A stretch of 64,000 nt of DNA from Diplonema papillatum (lineage: Eukaryota > Euglenozoa > Diplonemea > Diplonemida > Diplonemidae), in assembly GCA_030068145.1 (NCBI GenBank), contig JAPJBO010000006.1, positions 124,001-188,000 of the forward strand, in the 5' to 3' direction. The translations under genes and the position numbers were made by a program. The notes beneath the pieces are model-generated. The model did not search any database. It was not told the origin of the DNA and saw only the letters and a program-made list of their open reading frames with translations. Shown piece after piece: positions 1 to 11,000 of the stretch; position 1 is the stretch's first letter, and every line of letters starts with the position of its first letter.

Positions 1-389
1 AGCGCCCTCAGCCAGAACTTCGGGATACCCTTGTCCGTGTCCTCTTTAGGGACGTCAGCATCGTCTTCCTTCTCAACCTTGGCATCGGCATCGTCTTCAA
101 TTTCCTCGACCTTGCTTTCCTCGGCGTCCGGTTTCTTCGCAACTTCCTCACCCTTCTTCGTCTCGTCATCTGTGGGCTCTCTCTCTCCGGTGACGATCTC
201 CCGTCTCTTCTGGTACAGGGGTTGGTACAGCTTCTCGTACTTGTTCTCGACGGTCTGGCGCTCCGTCAGGAACTTCATGAACACGTCTTGGTACTTCTCC
301 TGCAAGTGCTGCAGGGCCAGCACGTTTTCTCGGACACCGTCCGGCAACTTCGCCACGGCCTCAAGCGGCGCAAACGATGCGGTAGCCAT
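1..389 (-). CDS. NAP1-family nucleosome assembly protein (N-terminal part, continues past left edge)
   Basis: Histone chaperone that binds H2A-H2B (and H3-H4) and helps load and remove them from nucleosomes; acts in nucleus and cytoplasm. Reading the minus strand from the ATG at 389-387 gives 129 codons open to the window edge. The start (MATASFAPLEAVAKLPDGVR) runs into the family's signature: an LQ-EKY helix, then ENKYEKLYQPLYQKRREIV, matching the NAP1 dimerisation helix and the KLYxPLYxKRxxIV motif, followed by EPTDDE. An acidic, Lys/Glu-rich insertion of about 45 residues precedes KGIPKFWLRA, which corresponds to the conserved GIPxFWLxA just before the earmuff domain. The rest of the NAP domain lies outside the window. 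No intron is seen in this part. A dispersed ~150-bp element lies 250-400 bp upstream (636-795). The family call is secure; the exact paralogue (NAP1 or SET-like) is inferred from the KLYxPLY motif. Confidence 0.9.
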   Translation of the reverse strand, partial: MATASFAPLEAVAKLPDGVRENVLALQHLQEKYQDVFMKFLTERQTVENKYEKLYQPLYQKRREIVTGEREPTDDETKKGEEVAKKPDAEESKVEEIEDDADAKVEKEDDADVPKEDTDKGIPKFWLRA

Positions 390-635
390 CGTGTCGGGTT
401 TCTTTTGTTCTTTCTTCCTTTTCTGATCCTTTTCGTTTGGCGTCTGTGAATTCTCTCTCGCACTCAGCCTCCTTCAATCTTGCTGCTTCGAAAGCTCCCG
501 TTGGCAAATGTCCGCAAGAAGGAGGCGAAGCGAAATCAGCTCGGGGCGGAGGTGGGCGAATATAACGGTGTCGTCATATTTTCTCGTTTGTCGCCAAGGC
601 CTCGCTCTGGGGGCTCAAGAGAATACCGAGTTTTT

Positions 636-795
636 AGAGGTTTTGGAGTTAAAGTTCGCTTGAGAATCCGGGATTTTAGGTGACCGTCGTCAAATGGGTT
701 CCTTTAAAGCTATACGTATTCGGGGGGTTGGGGGAGGCACGCATGGCTTCTTCCGTGCACACTTCACTTGCTTGCTTTGGCAAGCCAGGTTCGTA
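636..795 (+). repeat. Dispersed upstream element, copy 1 (5' of NAP1 gene)
   Basis: About 150 bp, made of a left half (TTCGCTTGAGAATCCGGGAT... then a GGTGACCGTCGTCAAATGGG segment) and a right half ending CTTGCTTGCTTTGGCAAG. The whole unit recurs at 20765-20912, directly upstream of the 1,054-aa gene and in the same orientation relative to that gene. The left half alone is scattered through the window (about 21000, 30520, 39510, 39670, 39830, 40325, 42017, 55460). It could be a mobile repeat or a shared promoter-proximal element. Confidence 0.6.
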
Positions 796-2180
796 ACAAT
801 TTTAGACCGACCACCAAGATCTCACCAGGTTAGGCGGGACTTTGAATGTGACGAAGATGCAATCACAATGAAATCAGATGTGTATCTAAACATGATGAAA
901 ACGCGTGTGCCGGGTCGCTTCAGTCGGCGCAATTGCACCGCATGACTAGGGACATGGTATAGTGCGTTGCGCAGGGTAGTTGAGGGCCTTAACAAACACA
1001 CCAATGCAACAATATTACGACTAGTGGTGGTCCGACTCGATGCCTAGCCGCCTCGCCTAGTGACAAAAAGACCCACTTCATGACAAGGCATAGGTTGATG
1101 CACCGCCGACTCTTCGAACGCAGTACAGATTCGCCGAAGCGCTTGCTTTGTTCAGTATCTGCCAAGAGAAAGAGGCCGGAAGCACGAAGATTCGTGGAAC
1201 CGAAGTCGAAAGCATTAGGGTTTTGGAAGGATTCTGTTCTTATAAAAGGGGGGCGACGGGAGAAAAAAGAAAAAGAAGAGAAAAAAAAAAAAGGACTCGA
1301 AAAGAGAAAGCAGTTGTTTTTACAGCGGATTCGCGCAATTGAAGGCCCCCAACCGGAAAGGGCACGCGGTGCACAGGTGCTCAGCTCCTCTGCGCACCAC
1401 AACACGGCGAAGACAAGTTTGCGTTTGCGTTTCTTTTTAAGTACATGTGGGAGCTTGAACGCAAGTGTCACGAGTGCAAAGCCCGCACTGGTGGTACACT
1501 TGATGCTAAATGACTTGCTGGGAGTGCAAAGAGAGAGGCTGGGGTGAGCCGGTCCAACCCGCTACTGATAGACCATGATGTACTGCAATGTGCCTGATGG
1601 ACAGAGACAGGCAATTCGATGCAGTTTCAGGGGATAGGGGTGAACCAGTTCATCAACCTTAAACAGACGAAGGAGAATTCGACACAGCCGAGCGTGGCCC
1701 AAGTCGAGTGGCTTGTCATTGATAGGGTCAACAACGTTGGTGCTCCATTTCTTTCTCTGGGCAATGCCAACTCGACCTGCAGTTTCCCTGCAAGGCGCCA
1801 GCGGTAACTCTGGGCAGAACAAAATTGCTCGCTCGAAGAAAGCTCACGACACAACGACAACCATCCCTTGACGAAATTGATAGGCAATCTGAGGCCAAGA
1901 AAAAGAAACAGTTCGCTGCCGGGGCGGGGGCGAAAACGGTCAACCGCCGGCACAGTGCCGCAACCCCGCCTTGACCGTCTCTACGGGTTCGTATTCAGCG
2001 CATTGCCACGAGGTACTTCGCACTTGATGCTTTGGCTTGGGAGCTGCAGTACCGCCGAACGCATGAGTTCCCGTGAGGCCCTCTCCGGTGGATTTTTTGT
2101 GCTCGCAAAACGGGGAGGTTTCGCCTGATCTTTCCCAGCCCCATTATGGTAATCGGGAAAACGCAAAGTAAAGAGAAAAT
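796..2180. other. Intergenic, no gene seen; one short dispersed repeat
   Basis: No reading frame here looks coding. The stretch 957-1016 (AGTGCGTTGCGCAGGGTAGT...) is a diverged copy of a repeat found more completely at 54470-54590 (same strand) and 28200-28300 (opposite strand). Around 1930-2010 there is a weak relative of the repeat at 2185-2375. A purine-rich tract lies near 1255-1300. Confidence 0.4.
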
Positions 2181-2184
2181 AAAG

Positions 2185-2375
2185 GAGAAAAGAAAAAGGC
2201 CGCTCCTGGTCCAGGAACGTGACGGTCAACCACAGCTTGAGCCGGAGGCAGCACAGTGCCACAACCCCGTCCGCTCTGCCCTGCGGCTGACCGTCTCGAC
2301 GAGCTTGTGTTCAGCGCGAGCGCCAAGCCCCAAGGTGCGCCTCTTTATTTTGGGAAATCGGTAGCCACTTGACCC
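2185..2375 (+). repeat. Dispersed repeat family F, copy 1
   Basis: About 190 bp beginning with the palindromic core CCTGGTCCAGG and AACGTGACGGTCAACCAC. It is very similar to the reverse complement of 36865-37090. A shorter relative with the same core is at about 40175-40225. In all three the core is flanked by a poly-pyrimidine/purine tract. No coding capacity or terminal duplication is evident. Confidence 0.65.
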
Positions 2376-2922
2376 GTAGGCAAAGTAAAGAACAAAGAAA
2401 AGTAACATAGGAAAGAACGCCGCTCGACGGAAAGTAATACCAAAATATCAAGAAAACGAAAACAACAAAAAAAAAAAGGGATCCGAAAGGGGAAAAAATA
2501 CAAGAGGACCGCCCTCGGCAAAAAGAGCGACGAGGCCGTCCTTCCCACCGTGTGAAGGAAAAAGAAGGATGCGCGAACGAAGCGTCACCACACTTTTGTG
2601 CTTCTCTCTCTTTTTGTCCTTGCAGTCGACAAAATAAGCACGCGGCATCATCTACAAGTGCGCAGGCAGTCCGGGCAAGGGCAAGCCGAATTCCCTTCTC
2701 ACATTTGCCACACCCCGGTAAGGCTCATGCATGAAGAAGGACCACGGTCCTTTCATCGGTCGGCGAGCTGGGTACCCGAAGAACATCCAGAGAGTCACAG
2801 AAAACTTGCTCTAGTCTAGCCAACTACATAGTGGCCGAACGATTCGCAATTTCGTATACTATCACATTTGGGATCCTGGCGCCAATTGTCGCCTTTCATT
2901 CGCATTCTTGCACCACAGAGGA

Positions 2923-3052
2923 CCCACTCTGGACCCACTCTGGACCCACTCTGGACCACACTCTGGACCACACTCTGGACCCACTCTGGACCCACTCTGG
3001 ACCCACTCTGGACCCACTCTGGACCCACTCTGGACCCACTCTGGACCACACT
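2923..3052 (+). repeat. 11-bp minisatellite (GGACCCACTCT)n
   Basis: About twelve head-to-tail copies of GGACCCACTCT, three of them carrying one extra base (GGACCACACTCT). The array translates in several frames as repetitive peptide, which is an artefact of the period. Confidence 0.95.
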
Positions 3053-3997
3053 CTGCCGTCTCACGCGGCGTTCTGTGCGCTGCTACGTTTCGCAAACTGC
3101 TCGGCGACCTGTAACATGCAGTTTGGCAGGCGGCTGGTTCGCCACAGGTAGCATTTCAAGCGCAGCGTTACCTCGGACGTTTTCGGGAACCTTTGCGTTC
3201 GTAATCACGAGCAGGGAATTTCAGCGCTTTTCTCGGTACGTGGCCGCCTCGCCTGACGGCTCGCGTCCCAACGCTCTGCCAAACCAGTTAAAGGATAAAA
3301 CCATTTGGCAGGAACCTGTTTGGGAGAATGGGGGTACGTCATAAAACATAGGTTCAATTGTCGATGAGCCTCACACTGAGAAGTTAAGCTATAACTTTGT
3401 GCGATAATGCGATAATTACGATAATTACTATCGCGTGCGAATCGTTTGACCACTGTGTCTAGATCGGCGCAGGTTGAAAAGACGCCCGGAAAATGCCCCA
3501 CGGCACCACAGAAGACCCCCTCTGCCGTTGTGTCGCGGTACCCTCACCGAGAAAAGCGCTAAAACTCCCGCCTCGTGATTACGGCAACGGGAAGGCGGCT
3601 GAGCCCCCTTCATTGCGTGTGTCCAACGCCTGCATTAGCAGTGATGCGTGTTGAGGCCCATGGGCTGCTGTTCGTGCAACAAGCCCACGTAAGGCCACAC
3701 CGCCAGACCGGTAAGGCTGGTAGCCTCGGGCCATACCCGTTTCTCCGAGGAGCCCAGCAACCTCGAAAAAAAGACAGGCGCTTCGTTTTGGTTGTGCGTG
3801 CCGCTCGAAATGAAAAAAAAACAAAGAAAACTGGAGGACTCCCGGTAAAGGAAAAACTTGGTTGAATTCTACATCGTGAGGTGATGCCTCCCTTCTGGTA
3901 TCGATATACGACACGCCGAGGGGAGCACGCCGGTGCGAGCATTGCAAGCGAATACCCGCACGGGCGTGATGTCCGTTCGGAGGGTCCGGAAAATTCA

Positions 3998-4220
3998 AAA
4001 AAGATTACTCAAGGGACTGCCTTGTGCTTATTTCGACGGAGGCTAGAGGGGGAGAAATCAATACAACCACCAAGTGGGCCTCTTGTGTTGCATGCTTACG
4101 CCCGCCACTCAACCCAAATTTACCTGTGTGTCGGGTGGGTTATAGCATATTTTTCCTCCTTTGAGATTTCGTAACTGGCAGCCTCCTCAAGTATTTCCTA
4201 CAAAGCAGGTGCTTATACAA
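3998..4220 (+). repeat. Dispersed repeat family A, copy 1 (SINE-sized)
   Basis: About 225 bp. Landmarks in order: CTGCCTTGTGCTTATTTCGA, GGAGGCTAGAGGGGGAGAAA, ACGCCCGCCACT, and a 3' end AAGTATTTCCTACAAAGCAG GTGCTTATACAAG. Other good copies are 7008-7222, 24066-24303, 27036-27256 and 38667-38884; partial copies are at 16893-16935, 23715-23965, 33610-33722 (minus), 40430-40510 (minus), 51350-51440 (minus) and 51700-51765. The A-rich 3' end and size suggest a SINE, but no clear pol III A and B boxes were found. Confidence 0.75.
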
Positions 4221-4231
4221 GAATACTCGAC

Positions 4232-4515
4232 GTAGCCGCTTCGACTCCGAATGGAAGGGGGGAAATATAGAGGTAAGGGGCAAATACAATACAAACACAA
4301 TCTGATTTTTGTTCTTCGCTTACACCACCGTGTGTTGTTTTCTCACTCGGGACTTTTGACCTGTTGTGTTTGTGTGATTTGTCGTGTAGGACCTCACGTC
4401 CGTTCAACACGTAGTTCGGTAGGTACAGCACTTTGGATCCCTTCTGTTCTTTGTCGGGCAGCATCGTCGAGCATTTCCTTTCAAGCTGGCGCTTATGTAA
4501 AAAGAAAAAAGACCA
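4232..4515 (+). repeat. Dispersed repeat family B, copy 1
   Basis: About 280 bp, with copies at 12975-13265 (minus, inside Ca2+-ATPase intron 1) and 32735-32955 (plus). It contains CAAATACAATACAAAC, CGCTTACACCACCGTG and a 3' end CGAGCATTTCCTTTCAAGCT GGCGCTTATGTAAAAAG. The 3' end and the two inner boxes parallel family A (ACAATACAACTAC, CGCTTACGCCCGCCAC, AAGTATTTCC...GGTGCTTATACAA), so A and B look like two branches of one element lineage. Confidence 0.7.
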
Positions 4516-4935
4516 AGAGCGTGCGTGCATCGCTTCTCGCCGACCACGGCTGATACATGATGGTGATCAGAAGAAACGTGACAATAAAAAGGCGCCTTCG
4601 GGTTTTCACTATTACTTTTCTTTTTCAAGAAGGACCTTGGTGATGCACCCGCAGCCCGCTAATGCGTTCGACGACCTGATGAGTCTCATGCTTCTGCAAT
4701 TCCCATTGACTATCGCGTCTGGCCGCGGTCTTCATCGTTCCCAGAGCCACGACATCCACCGATAAGTGCAATTGATGTCACCCTCGATCAACCGCAGTTG
4801 AGCCGAGGGGAACAGTTGTTTTGCCTTTCCGATTGCTCGGGATTTTCGATTTCCTTCATGACCATGTTTGAATCCTCGGTTTCCAATCTGTTTGAAAGTC
4901 GTTTCCTCATTCCATTCAGAATTGAAATCTTTGGT

Positions 4936-5157
4936 AATGATCCTGCTGCAGGTTCACCTACAGCAACCTTGTTACGACTTTTGCTTCCTCTAGCTGAGAA
5001 ACATTGCTTGGATTCGGGCGCTGAACTTGTTGCCAAGAACGAGCTTCCCTCTCCCAAGCTCTATCCCACAGCCAATCGGTAGCAACGACGGGCGGTGTGT
5101 ACAAATGGCAGGGACGTAATCAGTGCAAGCTGATGACTTGCGCCTACTAGGCATTCG
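4936..5157 (-). rRNA. 18S rRNA 3'-end fragment (degenerate)
   Basis: The plus strand reads TGATCCTGCTGCAGGTTCAC near 4938, the complement of the universal 3' end of eukaryotic 18S rRNA. It continues through CAACCTTGTTACGACTTTTG, CAATCGGTAGCAACGACGGG, CGGTGTGTACAAA, GGGACGTAATCA and CTTGCGCCTACTAGGCATTC. Similarity stops at about 5157. Several universally conserved positions are changed and the rest of the rRNA is absent, so this is a dead fragment antisense to the plus strand. Confidence 0.85.
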
Positions 5158-6489
5158 CACACATTCTTCCTTTCGCCTGTTGGGTCCTCGTGGAACTCAA
5201 GACATGTGAACTGAACCGAAGGAACAGTCTTCAGTATGGTGTTGGTATTACTCATCGTTCAAGTCGTCCACATTGCGCCCTTCAGGACGTCATACTAGTG
5301 CTCGTTCAGCCTGGTTGCGTTTTCGCCCTCATATTCATTTTTTATAGACTTGTGTCGAGTTTAAAGGATCCGCGTTTTGGTGCCTACGGTCGACAGCTTT
5401 TTCTTCATGTTTATTTTTTGGTGGCCGAAAGGTTCTTGTGGTTGCTTGTCGTCGCTGAATTCAGTGCGCGGTGTCGCCTTTCCCGGATGGGAATGACGCC
5501 AGGACACACGTGAATCACCGGCAGTGCTCATACTTCCTCCAGCATTGCGTGTTTGGTGAAAAAGGATAACAATGCAAAAAAGAAAACGCGTTGCATCGAA
5601 CGACGCGACGAATGCGGCCTCTAGAGGGCAGGTGCGGGAAGAAGTGCGTGAGTAATGACCGTGCGATGCAGTGGGCTGCGGACCTCTGCAGACGTATGAG
5701 GCTTTGTTGCAGTTAAAGAGGTCAGGTGCTTCTCGTCCCACCCTTCCGTGTAGCGTGCTCGCTGTAGAGCTTTCCCCTGGCCATAGTTTGCCAGAACTAG
5801 AGGCAGCACCTTCGCTTGAGTCTTTTCCGCATCGTGCACGTATCACGACGAAGCATTCGCTCCTGGGCCCCCCCGTGGCTACCTTGGCCTGTTGCATGCC
5901 AGCACTGCCGTAGAGCTCTCTGCGCGAGGTTGGAGAGTTGTGGAGGGGGGCACCATCACTCCTCATCAATTCGAGTCTATGAAGTGCCGTGCACGGAATC
6001 AACAGGTGAGTGGGAGGGGTAGAGGCATCTGTCAGACCGAAATGACGCTAGCCCGAAACCCCGAGAATAGCCCGGTCGCCAGGCACCAGCGGAAGGCCGA
6101 GGGCAAGCAGCTCACGGGGCGTCCGACCGAGGCACGGCGCTCAATGCATCCGGTTCATCAGAATCGCAAGAAGACCGCCAGCTATCTCCACATGTACTGG
6201 CAGCAACGACGACAGGCCTCGCCTGTGCGAGAGAGTACACGCAACTCCATATGGTTCATGTACTCAAAAGATCTCAATGGTTTCTAGCGTCGTTTGCGGG
6301 TGAAAAACCCCGTGTGTTAAAATGGTCAGGGGGAAGAAGATGGGAGGACGGGAGAGTTTGCTCGTGTCGGGCTATTTCTCGCCAGTCGTGTAACCGGATT
6401 GGATGTTCCCCCAACGCGTCTTCGGAGGGTGCATGGAGTTGGTTTGCTTCGGCGTGAAGGTTCTTCTGTGTTCAGTTCGTTTTCGACTG

Positions 6490-6493
<4 letters not shown>
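5158..6493. other. Intergenic, nothing recognised
   Basis: Long frames on both strands (for example minus 6002-5361) have composition typical of chance ORFs and match no family I recognise. No repeat copies of the window's families were noticed here. Confidence 0.35.

Positions 6494-6583
<90 letters not shown>
6494..6583 (+). repeat. (CT)n microsatellite
   Basis: About 44 uninterrupted CT dinucleotides. A short second CT tract lies at 6735-6755. Unlike the GA tracts at 10715 and 44921 it is not next to a recognisable LINE 3' end. Confidence 0.95.
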
Positions 6584-6584
<1 letters not shown>

Positions 6585-6786
6585 AAATTGTCAGCGCAGT
6601 AGCGATGAGAGCGAGAACACACTCTAGGTGGGTGGGGAGAGGCCCTGGGACAGCTAAGACGTGACAAACCTTACCCCTGTCCCTCCCAGGAAACCCGATC
6701 CGAGTCGCCGACACGGAATCTTTTTATTTTGTGTTCTCTCTCTCTCTCTCTCCCCTTCATGCAAACGGGAAATCGAAGAATGAGAA

Positions 6787-7570
6787 AGAAGTGATCCTAC
6801 ATTCCCCGTTTGTTCCTCCGGAGTGCTGAAGGGAATCCGTGCTACCATCGAATTGGAAAGTAAGCGGGGCGAGAACGAAGAGTCGCACCCGCAATTGGTA
6901 TCGTCGCTTCGTTGCGTTGCGCCCAGCGGGCGACTCCGGACCCCTCTTTGTGGTTCGCATCCAGCGACCACTTCGAGGTATTTCCTGCTGCAAGAGGCGC
7001 TTATGCAAAAATCCTCGAGGGGCTGCCTTGTGCTTACTTCGAAGGAGGCTAGAGGGGGAGAAACAATACAACTACAAAATGGGTCTTTTTTGTTGAACGC
7101 TTACGCCCGCCACTGAACCCAGATTCACCTGTGTTTCGTGTGGGCTGCGGCACATTTACCTCCTGTGATACTTTGCAACTGGGGGCCTCCTCAAGTATTT
7201 CCCACGAAGCGGGTGCTTGTACAAACAGAAAACAGCAATTATTCGGAGCCGCGAAGGCGGAACTGAGGGTGGTTGTGGGACGGTGGGAGGGAGGGGAGGG
7301 GAAAGTACGAAAGTGCAGAAGTGTGTGCTCGGAATTGGTAGTTCTTCTTCTCTCAAACAGTGCATTGCACTGGCTTTGATACCCAGATCCTACTTTTCCC
7401 GTGGGTTCATCCTTTGGGTGCTGACGGGAACCCGTGCTACGATCGGAATTATGAAACGAGCGGACGTGAGAGAACGAAGAAGGTGCACTCGGAATTGGCA
7501 TCGTTTCTCTTCGTTGCGGCTCGGCGGGCAATTCCGTTGGAGTGATCCTACCTTTCACTGGGTGTCCGTC
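6787..7570 (+). repeat. Local direct repeat flanking family A copy 2
   Basis: Two related segments, about 6787-6945 and 7385-7545, share GGAATCCGTGCTAC/GGAACCCGTGCTACGATCGGAA and GGCATCGT..CTTCGTTGCG. Between them, 7008-7222 is a full family A element (CTCGAGGGGCTGCCTTGTGC ... GAAGCGGGTGCTTGTACAAA). Just before it, 6972-7006 resembles the 3' end of another A/B copy, so two elements may be joined head to tail. Confidence 0.6.
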
Positions 7571-8045
7571 TGCCGCAATGGGCGTGCAACAACGCCATAA
7601 AAATACAGAGGGAAAAGAGCCGCATGACAGTCCATGCGGTCCGGGCATCCAAAACGATGACTATCGTGGACGATGGGTCGGGAAGTCGTACTCTGATGTC
7701 GATTGAAAGAGCCGCCGCCTTGGCAAGTTTGGTCCTTTCTTTGAGCCACAAACATGTTCAATCGGACCGTGATTGTCTGCAGACGAGCGACGTGAGCCTG
7801 TTTCTTCGTCACCCGGCTGTTGTTCTGATCGTTGCAGCCACCCCCACCAAATGCTCCAAGAGCACAGGCGAATCAGTTTCGGGGAGAAGGCTCCAAGGCT
7901 CCTACAAGTTTTGAGCCGCAGAACTACCGTGCATCTGCGTGTTTTGCACGCAAACCGCGTACACGGCGCAAAGCCCCAAAGCAACATGTTCCCGCTCCCC
8001 CCCCCCTGATAGGAACCCTCGCGTCCAATTACCGGCACGCTGCCG

Positions 8046-11000
8046 TCAGTACGGGTCGTAGCTGCTGTACGCCCGCTTCCGGCGTCCCCGGATGGTGGAC
8101 AGCGACGCAGACACCTTCATTTGCTTGATGATCTCGTTGCCGGCGGCGCGGAAGGCGTTGACGCCCCTGCCCTTTGCGCGCACGGAGTTGAACAACCGCT
8201 TTTCGCGCCTGAAGATGTCGACGAACTCAGGCACGACGGGCTTCGGGGGCGGCGGCTCGGTGACCGGAATGAGCCGCAGGAAGATGCCCAGCGGCAGAGG
8301 GACTATCGACAGGATCATACACTTCCGCCAGTCTTCGTAGTTCAGCGGAACGCAGCCCATGAAGTCCCCGCCTAGCTCAACCATCAGGTACTGGATGCCG
8401 CACGTGATGACGATGATCGCCAAGAACAGCGGCGACTGGTGGATGCCAGCGAAGACGTTGATCTCGTCTCGCAGCTTCCGCGCGTTGAACTCGTTGACGA
8501 CCTGCAGAAACACGAAGATGTTGAAGATGAACGTTTTGTGCTTGTCCGACCCCTCCTTGCACCCCAGCCACTCGAACCCGTAGTTGAGGATCCACAGCTG
8601 GAGGGCGATCTGGTAGGCGGCCTGCCCCAGGATGTTGGTCCACATGCGGTTGGATATCAGCGGGGACCCCGCGAAGTTGGGCGGACGGTCCAGCAGTTTG
8701 CGGGTGGGGCTCTCGGTCGCGAGGGCCAGCGCCGCGAGCGAATCCATGATCAGGTTCAGCCACAGCAGCTGCACCGGCTTCAGCGGCGACTCGCCCGTGT
8801 CGGAAAAGAGCGACCCGACGAAGGCGATGACGACGGCTGCGATGTTCACCGTACTCTGGAACTGGATGAACTTCCGGATGTTGTCGTTGATGTTGCGACC
8901 CCACATGGCAGCGGTGACAACCGAAGCGAAGTTGTCGTCCATGAGCAGGATGTCGGAGGCCCCTTTGGCGACCTCAGTCCCGGTGAACATCGCAAACCCG
9001 ACATTCGCTAGCTTCAACGCGGGCGCGTCGTTGGTTCCGTCACCTGTGACGGCTACCACTTCACCCCTCGTCCGCAGGGCTTCGACCAGGATTTGTTTGT
9101 CGAGCGGCGTCATCCGCGCCAGGACCTTCACCTTCTTCAAGACGTACGTCATCTTCTCAGGATTCCCGTCGAGCGTCCTGAAGTCGCGTCCTTCCATCGC
9201 GCGGTCGTCCGTCCCGGGGACGAAGATGCCGGCCTGCTTGGCGATCGCGATGGCTGTGGCCTTGTTGTCGCCGGTGACCATGCGGACGGTGATGCCCGCT
9301 TTTTTGCACTCGCGGACGGCCTTCGGGACTTCGGGGCGCATCGGGTCTTCGATGGCGAGGATGGCGACGAACGTGACCTTCTCTTCGGGGGCTTCAGAGT
9401 CAAAGGGTGTTCGGCCTTGGCCGGGGCGGTTGGAGTATGCGATGAGGAGCGTGCGGAGGGCGTTGCGCGCCATGTCGGAGATCAAGGCCCGCAGGTGCGA
9501 CTTGTCCTCTTCGGTCATGTTCTCGACGCGGCCGTCCGGCATCAGCTGCTTGTCGCAGTCGAGGAGGACGATCTCGCTCGCGCCTTTCACATGCACGCGC
9601 ATGTCGCTGCCCACGCGCAGCAGCGTCGTCATCTTCTTCTTCTTCGACGAGAACGGGTACGTGTGCCGATCGTACACAGCCTTCGTGCGCTCGTAGTTCA
9701 TACGCTCCCTCGTACGGTTCACGTCTTGGCTCTGCGTTGTTGTTTTTTGTTTCCGACGATCCCGTACGGGCGTACAGATTGGTGTCTTTTGATATTTTGT
9801 TTGTTTGTGAGTTCAGCTTAGTGCGTTCTTGTGGTGATCGGTGGGGCTCTTTATACGTTTGTGGCAGAAACACGAGAGTATTTCGGGTAGCCCTGACTAT
9901 TAGATTCAAGGTTTACCAAATAGATGCTCTATTCTAACTCGGTCTTTACTTTTGTCTTGCATCATCACGCAGCGAACACCGAAGCGGCCAACGGAAGCGA
10001 GAAGAGTGTCTAGAACCGCAAGTGTCAGACCCACCCGAAGGCGATTGATTTCTTGCGGGCAGGTTTTTTCTACCGGCAGAAGTAGGTTGGGTGAGCGTGT
10101 TTGCTTTTTTTGGTTGATCGTCACAGTCTCGAGGGTGGCGCGCTTCTGGTATAGAAGACAACACTTTGCAGCACTCAGTCCACAAAGGGTGAACTACGCG
10201 CTGCTAGTTCAGGACGTGCTTTGCTATTGAAGATCAGAAAGCAACGCTGATTTTCCTGCCACTTTCTGCCTTAAGTCCGACCTAATTTCTAGCGTTATCT
10301 CATCGAAGACTTCAAGACAAGGAACGGCCTGTATTTTTCAAGAAGCGTAAACAAAACTCGTACCATGCCCTCAACGAATTCCAGCATAGCGCACTCCGTC
10401 TTGTTGCCGACTAGTTTCCCATCAGCCTCCTTGGTAGCAGTCGAATTCATAATCAGCCCTTCCGTAAGCAACGAAAAGGTTTCGCGAGAGAGCGAGTCCT
10501 TCACCCGCTGTGTGTGGTTTAAGTACAGGTAACCGTCTGAAGAAGAGGCCCAGTTGGAGAGAGAGAGAGGAGGCAGTTGTGATGCTGCCTTTGGACCCTG
10601 AGATTCCTCTCAAAAAGATGTGTGGGGCGGTTTGCCAGCTTCTCCACCTGTTTTCACCTTGTGGTGGCCAGCACGGGGTGTTAGGAGTCATTCCCACACG
10701 AAGGCAACTACAGAAGAGAGAGAGAGAGAGAGAGACGCAGGGACCATCTCTCCGAGGAGTATCCGGTCGCCCCACTACTATCCCGTACTACTACGGCGGA
10801 CGCAAGTCGTTGCGCCGTGGGCGCGGAGCGAGCCGTGGCCCTGTCAAAGATGATTGTTGCACCGATGGTGGCGCAGCCGGGGGCGTTCTGACTGGCGGAC
10901 GAGACCGCCTGGCAGGCGTGTGTTGACACGTTGTTTCGCGGGCTCTCCTCCTTTTGGCAATAGCCCGCCCTATGGCGGCGGCTAGCATCTTGACAGAGAA

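Noticed and set aside
2816-3114. Repetitive short proteins over 2816-3114
   Set aside because: Frames through the 11-bp minisatellite; no start context or homologous flank.
5361-6002. 213-codon minus-strand frame
   Set aside because: No family resemblance, random composition, no conserved spacing, and no codon bias like the real genes.
8632-9696. Long plus-strand frames over the Ca2+-ATPase exon 4 and over the giant gene
   Set aside because: Shadows of GC-rich minus-strand genes; their composition is that of antisense translation.
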